Positions 39,501 to 48,500 of a DNA stretch of 64,000 nucleotides are shown one piece after another. Both the position numbers and the translations under genes were made by a program. The notes beneath the pieces are model-generated. The model was not told where the DNA came from. It was given only the letters and a program-made list of their open reading frames with translations, and did no database searches. Origin of the DNA: Thalassospira sp. MCCC 1A01428 (GTDB lineage Bacteria; Pseudomonadota; Alphaproteobacteria; Rhodospirillales; Thalassospiraceae). Location of the stretch: the NCBI RefSeq assembly GCF_002115825.1, contig NZ_JFJZ01000017.1, forward strand, positions 30,149 through 94,148. Direction: 5' to 3'. Each line of letters starts with the position of its first letter. Positions within the stretch are counted from its first letter, which is position 1.

Positions 39501-42500
39501 AACACCCATGCCAATAATGGCAATCGGTTCGTCAGTAGCAAAATGACCGTTCGCGCGTAATGCGATATTACTTGCGGGTGAATGTGCATTTTGCCCGGTC
39601 AAATAATCAGCCTGGCGGGAAATCGACGGATTGGCAAACAGATCGGCAACACCCATTTTACCGGGCCAAATAGTGTTGATCTTTTCAAACAATTTTAACA
39701 GCAAAAGGGAATTGCCGCCGATGTCAAAAAAACCGTCGTCCCGGCCGGGGTCAATGTCGGGTAAAACCTGTTGCCATAACTGGCGTATTTTTAATTCGAT
39801 CTGGCCCTGTTCACTGGCCGATAACACCGTTTTTTCATCTTGCTTTTGCTGGCCAGCCGATGGGGCTTTGCTCGCAACCATCGGCTGGCCCGACAGCGCC
39901 TTGCGATCCACCTTGCCGCTGCTGGTTTGCGGCAAATGATCAAGGGCAAAGAACCGCGCCGGGATCATATATTCGGGCAGTCGCTGGCGCAAATGGTCAC
40001 GCAAATCTGAAACGCTCAGACCATCCTTGCCCAGAACAAAAGCATGCAATTCGTCAAAACCGCCAACTTTCACAGCCTTGACTGGCGCACGTTCAACAAA
40101 TGGGTGGCTTTCAAGTGCCGCCTCGACCTCGCCGCATTCAATACGGAAACCGCGAATTTTAACCTGATGATCAATGCGGCCCAGATACTCGACCGTGCCA
40201 TCACGCCGCCACCGGCCCAGATCACCGGTGCGATAAAGGCGACCGCCATCATTATGCGGGTCACTGGGGAATTTTTCCGCACTTAGTTCAGGCCGATTGC
40301 GATACCCCAACGCAATTTGGACGCCGCCCAAAACAATTTCACCAGTTACACCAATGGGCAGAACATCCATTTCCTGACCCAGAATTTGCACCGTGGTATT
40401 GGCAATCGGTTTGCCAATAGGAACAATGCCACCGGTTTGATGGGGCGAACACGCCTGCCAGGTTACATCAACTGTGGCTTCGGTCGGCCCGTAAAGGTTA
40501 TGAAGTTCGGTTCCGAACGGCTGATGTAACAATTCATTAAACCGCCTGACCGTCGCGGCATCCAGGGCCTCGCCACTGGCAAAAACCCGGCGCAAACTGG
40601 ACAGTTGGGCCGCCTCAACCATACCACTTTCAATGGCAAACAAAAACGTTGCCAGCATGGACGGTACGAAATGAATGATCGTTACCTGATGCCGGTCAAT
40701 TTCACTGGCGATTTGTTGCGGGTCGCGTTCAGCACCGGGGGACGGCAAAACAACCTTTGCCCCGGTCCATGACCACCAGAAAAGCTCCCAAACCGAAACA
40801 TCAAAGGTGATTGGCGTTTTTTGGAAAATCACATCACCCGGGCCAATCGGGAATGCATCCTGCATCCATAATATGCGGTTCAAAACACCCCGATGGATAA
40901 TTTCCACCCCTTTGGGGCGCCCGGTCGAGCCTGATGTAAACAACACATAGGCCAAATCGTCGGGTTTGCTTGCCAGAACTGGCACATCGGCATCGTCAGC
41001 ACCATCAATCAGGATGGTTGTGGTGCCATCAAACAACCCGGCACAGTCGGCAGTCGTAATAACGGTGGCTTCCTTGCCAAGGTCTTCAAGCATGTCATGA
41101 CGACGCTGCGCCGGGTGATCAGGGTCAAGCGGGCTGTAAGCCGCACCCGCCAAAAGAGTTCCATGCACAGCAGCCAGCATATTGATCGAACGGCGCACAG
41201 CAATGCCAACGACATCACCGCGCCCGATATTTGCCGCCCGCAACCGTGCCGCAATACCGGCGGCGCGACGTGCAAACTGCGTATAGGATAATTCACCACC
41301 TTCATCGACAACGGCAATGGCATCAGGGGTGCGCGCCACCTGATCAAGGAAGGGTTCGGAAATGCAACGGTCAACAGGCAAGTCCAGCGTGGTCGCGTTA
41401 AACTGGTCGATCAGGGCGCGTTCGTCATCTGGCATTATGGCAAGATGCGCAAGCGACGTGGTTTGTTCATTATTTAATGCCGCACGGCACAAACTGTTCA
41501 GGCGCGCAATTACGCTTTTGACGGTATTTCGATCAAACAGGTCGGTGTCAAATTCAAGCTGACCACGCAAGGCCCCTTCGGCCCGCCAGAAATAGAACCC
41601 AAGATCAAATTTGGCATAAAGAAATGGCATTTCGACCAATGACAGCCCGGCACCACCCAAATGGCCCATTTCAGGCGTCCCGTCCTGCCACGCGACAAGC
41701 ACATCAAATAATGGATTGCGCGACAGATCACGCGGGGCATTAACCGCATTCACAATCACTTCAAATGGCACGGACTGGTCGGCCAACGCATCGCTGATAC
41801 ATTTACCGGTTTGGGTAAGGTGCGCATCAAACGATTGCTCAGGGTTAATTTTCTGGCGTAACGGAACCGTATTAACAAAAAAGCCGATGGTATTGTCGAA
41901 TGCGCCATGCTCGCGACCAGCCACCAGCATCCCCAGTGGAATATCGGTTTGCCCGCAATGGCGATAAAGCAGAACCTGCACCAGGGCTGTCAGGATATTA
42001 AAGGCCGTTGTGCCATGACGAATTGCTGCCGCATCAATTAACCTGGCATTATCAGCATCAATATCAAAATCAACAAAATCACCCAAAAACCGGCGCTCTG
42101 CCGGGCGCGGATAATCGGTCGGCAGGTTCAGTGGTTCACATAATGGATCCAGCCGGTCTTTCCAGCGGATAATGGCATCCTTGCCTGCATCACTTTGTAA
42201 AAAGCCCCGCTGCCAACTGGCAAAATCTTCATAATGACGGTCAATTTCGGGCAAATGCGGCGGCGTAGCCCCTGTTTCAGCACCATAAAAAGCAGCAATT
42301 TCACGTAATAACACCGGCATCGACCAACCATCGCATATGGCATGATGCAACGATATCATCAGCCAGTGACGATCCGGCGCCAGCGTAATCAAATCAGCAC
42401 GGCTCATTGATGCATTATCCAGGTCAAACGGGCGTGCTGTTTCCCGGGTGACGAACTGGCGCGCTGTATCCTCGGTCATCTGATGGCGCTGCAATATCCA

Positions 42501-45500
42501 GCTGCCTGCCGGCGCAAGATACTGGCTTACCCCATCAGGATGTTCGGGGTCTGCGCGAAAGCGCAGGCGCAAGGCATGCTGGCGGTCTTCAAGGGCAAAA
42601 AGGGCACGTTGTAATGCAGCTGCATCAATTGCCCCGGTAATTTCCAGTGTCGCCGGGACGGAATAAACCGCCAGTTCCGGTTGCAATCGCTGCAAAACCC
42701 ATAATCTGGCCTGTCCACTTGATAATGGGAAAACATCTCCCTGGGTACGCAACAAAGTTTGCCCGGTTGAAACCTGGCGGTTATTCGCAACCAGTCGCGC
42801 AACGTTTTCAACCGTTCGGGCCGCAAAAATATCCTGCAATTTTGGCCGAAAACCTGACTGTTTTTCGATAAGCCCGGCCAAACGCATTGCAATCAGACTG
42901 TGCCCGCCAAGGGCAAAGAAATCCGAATTCGGGGTGATTTCCTTATCGCCAAATAACCTTTGAAACTGGTTGATCACCAGTTGCACGTCGTCGGCATCGG
43001 CATCTGCCTGCGCATCAACACGTGTTTCCGCCACCAGCAAAATCTCACGCAGGCGCGATCGATCCACTTTACCGTTTACTGTAACGGGCAAATGATCCAG
43101 CACCACGATACGCTCAGGAATCATATAACCAGGCAAATCGCGAGAAAGCGCACCCGTCCAGATATCACGCTGATCATTGTCGGCGGCAATAGCAGCCCCC
43201 AAAAACGCATCGGCACCCTTCCCGATCGCCATGACGCAAACATTACGGATGCCATCTTGCATCGATAATTTGTCTTCAATTGCACCCAGTTCGACCCGGT
43301 GCCCGCGAATTTTAACCTGGCTATCATTGCGCCCGCCAAATTCAATCACACCATTTGCACGCCAGCGTGCCCGGTCTCCGGTTTTATACAACCGTTCGTC
43401 GCCCAGACAATTTACCGTAACAAACGCTTTTTCGGTGCGTTCCTTCGCCCCGGTATAGCCCAGCGCCAACCCGTCACCCGCAGCATATAATTCACCCCAA
43501 ACATCAATCGGGGTAACTTCCCCGCGCGCATCAAGGATGTAAACCCGGCTGTTGCCAACAGGCGTGCCAATTGGAATATTACCAGTGGCAATATCCGCAT
43601 CGCTAATAGTGTGCGTGCAGGTAAAGGTCGTGTTTTCAGTCGGTCCATACCCGTTGATCAGCGTCAAATCCGGGCAAGCGGCCCGGATCCTTGCGATATG
43701 AGCCGGGCTTAATACTTCGCCACCGCTTAACAGGCGGTTTAACGTCTGGAAACTTTCAGGGGCCTCGTCAGCAATGCGGTTTAACAGGCTGGATGTCAGC
43801 CACATCGTCGATACATTTCCGCGGCAAATTGCCACGCGCATCATGCCCGGGTCAAAAAGTGCATCATCGGCAATAATACATAAACGCCCGCCATTTAAAA
43901 CAGCCGCCCATATTTCCAGTGTCGAAGCATCAAAACCAAGCGGAGCAGCCTGGGCAATGACATCGTTTTCATCAAAAGGCAGGCTTTTATTATTCAGAAC
44001 CAGCCGCGCAACCGCCCGGTTAGGTATCAGAACCCCTTTGGGCTTTCCGGTAGAACCCGATGTAAACATAACATAGGCAGGATCATTGCCCGCCCGGCTG
44101 GCTGCAAGTGGATGCTCGTTTGTACTTTCCGGTTCTTTTCCATCCGGCAGCCCTGCCATATTATATAACTTTTGCAGTTCTGACAGACGTTGATATTCAT
44201 CCGCATCACATAGCAGGGTTTGTGCCCCGCACTCAGCCATCAAATCGTTAATTGCCTGCGGTGGCAATGCCTTGTCGATCGGCAAATAAACAGCGCCGTG
44301 CCATGCAATGCCCAGCAAGGTAAGAATACTGTCGATGTTTCGCGCTGCAGCCAAACCAACGATATCACCTGGCATGACACCAAGTGTGCCAAGTTCCGCC
44401 GAAATCGACGCCAGCCTGATGCCCATATCACGATATGTGAGGGTCGTTGTGCCATCATCAAGGGCGACGCGTTCTTGGTAACCCGGGTCCTTAACGCGTT
44501 TTGCAAGCAACGTCCCAAGGCCACAATCCCGCGGATAATCTGACCCGGTATCATTCCAGTCTGACAACAAAAGCTGTTTTTCTGTGGCCGGAATGATTTC
44601 AACAGTGCCCAGCGGGCGTTTTGGTTCCTCGGCCCAGGCACAAATCAGGGTTAGGAAATGTTCGGCGAAATGTTCAACCCAGCGTGTCCCGTAAGTCGAG
44701 GTCTGATATTCGATTGCCAGATGTGTGCCTGCACCGCATTTAACCAGCGCCAACATCAACGGGAACTTGCCAGCCCCAAAATCAAGGTCGTTAAGGTCGT
44801 AGATGTCTTCGTTAATTTCAATAATGCTAACCGCATCACATGGCAGACCAACCGGACCGCGTGAGATGGTCGAAAGGTCCATGCTTAGCCGCGACAAAGG
44901 ATAGTCCTGCACATCCATCACCGACAGAATTTCATGTCCGACCTTTTGCACCAGATCATCAAGGCCACGTGACATGTCGGGTGTAATCGCTAATGGCAAA
45001 ACATTGGCGAAACACCCCAGGAATTGCCTGCTATCCTGATCAACCCGCCCGGCAAACGGCATGCCCAAAACAGCGGCACCACTTTCCTTGCGACGTGCAA
45101 TAACCGCAATGACCAGTGCGGTCCACAAGGCTGTCGGGGTGGCGCGACTGGCATATTTCGATAATGTATCAAGTGCGGTCTTTTGCCGGGATGACAAACG
45201 CCAAAACAGGCGTTTTCCTGCGTGCGTGTCATGGTTATTATGATTGGCCATCGGGTCAGATGGCAACCGTTCGGCAAGCAAATATTCTGTCCGGCTTTGC
45301 CAGAATGCGCGGGCTTCGTTGCCGCGCTCGCCTTTCAAGTCACGATGGGCCCGCTCGGCCAGAACCTGGGCCGGGCAGGTCTTGCGCACCTCCTCGCCTG
45401 CAAGCTCGGCCTCGATTTCGGCTTGCAGCAAACCAAAAGACTGACCGTCAAAACACAAATGATCAACGGCAACCGCCAGAAGCGCTGGTAGCGTTCTGGT

Positions 45501-48500
45501 TTTTTCAACATAACCAAACCGGGCCAACGGCCCCTTTTCAATGTCAAACAACCCGGTCCGAATATCCTCAAACTGGTCAAGGCACATAAACGGAACCGCC
45601 ATATGGGCGTGAACACGTTGAACCAGTTCGCCTTCCTGCTCGACAAAGGTTGAGCGCAATGCTTCGTGCCGGGCAACGATTTTATCGAGCACCAACCGCA
45701 ATGCATCAAACCCGGCTCCATCCGGTAAACGCAGGCTAGACACAATATGATATCGATCATCTGGCGGCAGGTCACGGCGTGCCAGCCATTGGCCTTCTAT
45801 CGCCGGATGCGCGGGAAATATGGCAATGATCGGGGCATCACCAGCACGGGCAGTATCCCCGCCAACAAAAACACAACCGGATGTCTTGTTTGTCATGCCT
45901 GTCTGTGGGTATGCGGCAACTTCCCCGTCGTTCCGATCGTGCAACTGTGCCGTTGCAGCACCCGGTTTAACATCAACCCCGTTCACCCACATTTTAGCAA
46001 CACCGCGCAGCAATGCGAGCGAACCGGTAGTGTCGTCGTCCGTAGTTTGGGCAGCGTTTAATGCCGGCTGCAGGGGGATGCACTGGCTGACTTTAACGCC
46101 ATTTACCGCTGCCAGCCGACAAAGCGTGTTACCAAAACCGCATTCAACCAACAAAGCGCCCGGCAATGTTGCCAGCAACCCTGTGATATTATCGGCAAAC
46201 CGAACCGTATTGCGCAAATGGGAAACCCAGTAATCCGGGCTTGTTGCATTGGCATCTGAAAGCCATTGGCCTGTCAGATTTGACTGCACCGGAATTTTCG
46301 GCGCAGAAAGATTTACATTGGCAACCACATCGCGAAACTGATCAAGAATCTGATCCATCAATGAAGAATGAAATGCCTGGGAAACAGTCAATCTTCGACC
46401 AGGTTTACCGCGCTGGTCCAGGTGCTTTGCCAGCCGTTCAATCGCATCGACTGATCCTGCAACAACATGCTGGCGCGGGCCGTTTGCCGCCGCGATTGCC
46501 AAATCGCCCCCAAATGCGGCTAATAATTCGTCAACATCGGTCGCAACCATTGACAGGGCATACATTGCCCCTGGTTTTGTGGCTTCCATCAGCCGTCCGC
46601 GCAAAACAACCAAACGCAATGCATCGTCAAAGGACATAACACCGGCAAGACATGCTGCAACATATTCACCAATGCTATGCCCAATCAAAGCAGCAGGCTG
46701 CACGCCGCGGCGAATCAAATAATCGGCCAGTGCATATTCAAAAATAAACAAAGCAGGTTGCGTGCAGGCTGTTTGGGCAAGGCGTTCAACATCATCGCTA
46801 TTGCCGTCCGAAACGACCAAAAGATCGCGCAAATCTTGCGGGCCGGAAAGGCGCGCAACCGTCGTGCAGGCACGGTCAATCAGATCGGCTGACCGAATAT
46901 CGGTGTTATAAAGGGCCCGGGCCATGCCCGGCTTTTGGGCACCCTGCCCCGCAAACATCAAAACAACCGGCGGCACGACCATAGGCACCGTGCCCGAAAT
47001 GCGGGCAGGTGATGTTTCATCCCGTAAAGCCTGGCATGCTGTTGCCTTATCCGCCGCAACAACAACCGCACGAACCGATCCATCCAGTTTATCGTCAACC
47101 CCGGCAGTCACATCATGCAGATCGGCATGATCCACCATGGTCGTCACCCGCCTGTGCAGGTCGGCGATTTTGTCGTCCAGCGCCGACGATGTATTGGCGG
47201 ATAATTGCCAAACATACGGGTCAGAAGATGCCGCCAATGCCTCCGCTGGCTCTGCCTTGCGGATGGGATCAGCCATTATCTGATGTTGGGGGGCCGGTAC
47301 ATCTTGAACGCCTGCAACTGCAACGACACGTTCGTCTACCATCTCATCTGGTGCCTCAAGCGCGCCGAGATGCCGCACAAAAGACCGGATGGTTGAATGC
47401 TCAAAAATTTCGACCGACGCAATTTTACGGCCAGCCAGTTTTGACAAGGCAAACTGAGCACGCGGCACCAGCAACGAATGTGCCCCGATTTCGAACAGAT
47501 TGGCATCAGGGTCAATAGCATCAACCTGAATTAACCCTTCCCAGATACGGCTAATTTCAATGATCAATTCACCTTGCCGGGCGGCGGACATTTGCGTTGG
47601 CAGAACAACAGGAAGAATATCATCCTGTTTTGCTGTTTGTGCCAGATCACCGCGCAAACCTGGCAAATCCAGATCAACAACAGCCTGCATATTATGGCTA
47701 ATCGTGGCGATCGGTTGTTGTCCGCCATCGGCAATAACTGCGTCGAGTAACACCTCAAACCGGGCGGCAATTTTCTTAACCTCGTCCAGATTGATCCGTT
47801 CGGCGTTGTATTGCCAAATCAGCGCGCCTTCCCGTTCGTCATTGCCCAGTTCTTCGGTCAGGAAGACCAACCCCAAATCAGCAACCGGACCGGTATAAAC
47901 ATGCTGGTATTTTGTTTTTATGTCGGCAAAATCCGGCGCCGAAATCAACCCGAGACTGTTAAAAAATGCCCCGCTACCCGACAGACTTTTCGCACCCAGC
48001 ATTGCCGCGCGCATCCGCACCGGACCAAGGCGAATATGACGCACATCACGACGTATTCTGGTAAATATGTTTTGGGCCAGTTCGGCAAAGCTGGCATGCT
48101 GGTCAAGGTTAACATCGAGCGGCACAACACAGGAAAATGTTCCTGGCATGTTGCGTTCATTACGCCCGATCCGGTTAAGTACCGGCAAGGTCATCACGGG
48201 ATGGCGATTTCCACTTACTTCGGCCAGCAACATAATAAAGGTTGCCATCATCACCGACGTCGGTGAAGTCTGGCACTGGCTGGCGACGTCTTCAAGCGCG
48301 ACCAGTTTCTCCCCGTCAAAACCCAGCAACACTTGCGCCTGCTGGCTGGCCTGTCGCTCGGGCCGGGATGAAAAGCGCGTGACCGGTTTATCGGATGCCA
48401 AACGTTCGGTCCAATAGGCCAAATCGCGTTGATAGGCGGGGCTGTTCACATAGGCAATTTCCGAGGCGATAAATTCGCGATAAGGTCGGAAGCTGGTATC

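Noticed and set aside
45116..45589. 157-codon + strand frame inside the giant NRPS-PKS gene
   Set aside because: It lies antisense to a well-supported condensation domain, has no family motif and no convincing ribosome site; a shadow frame.
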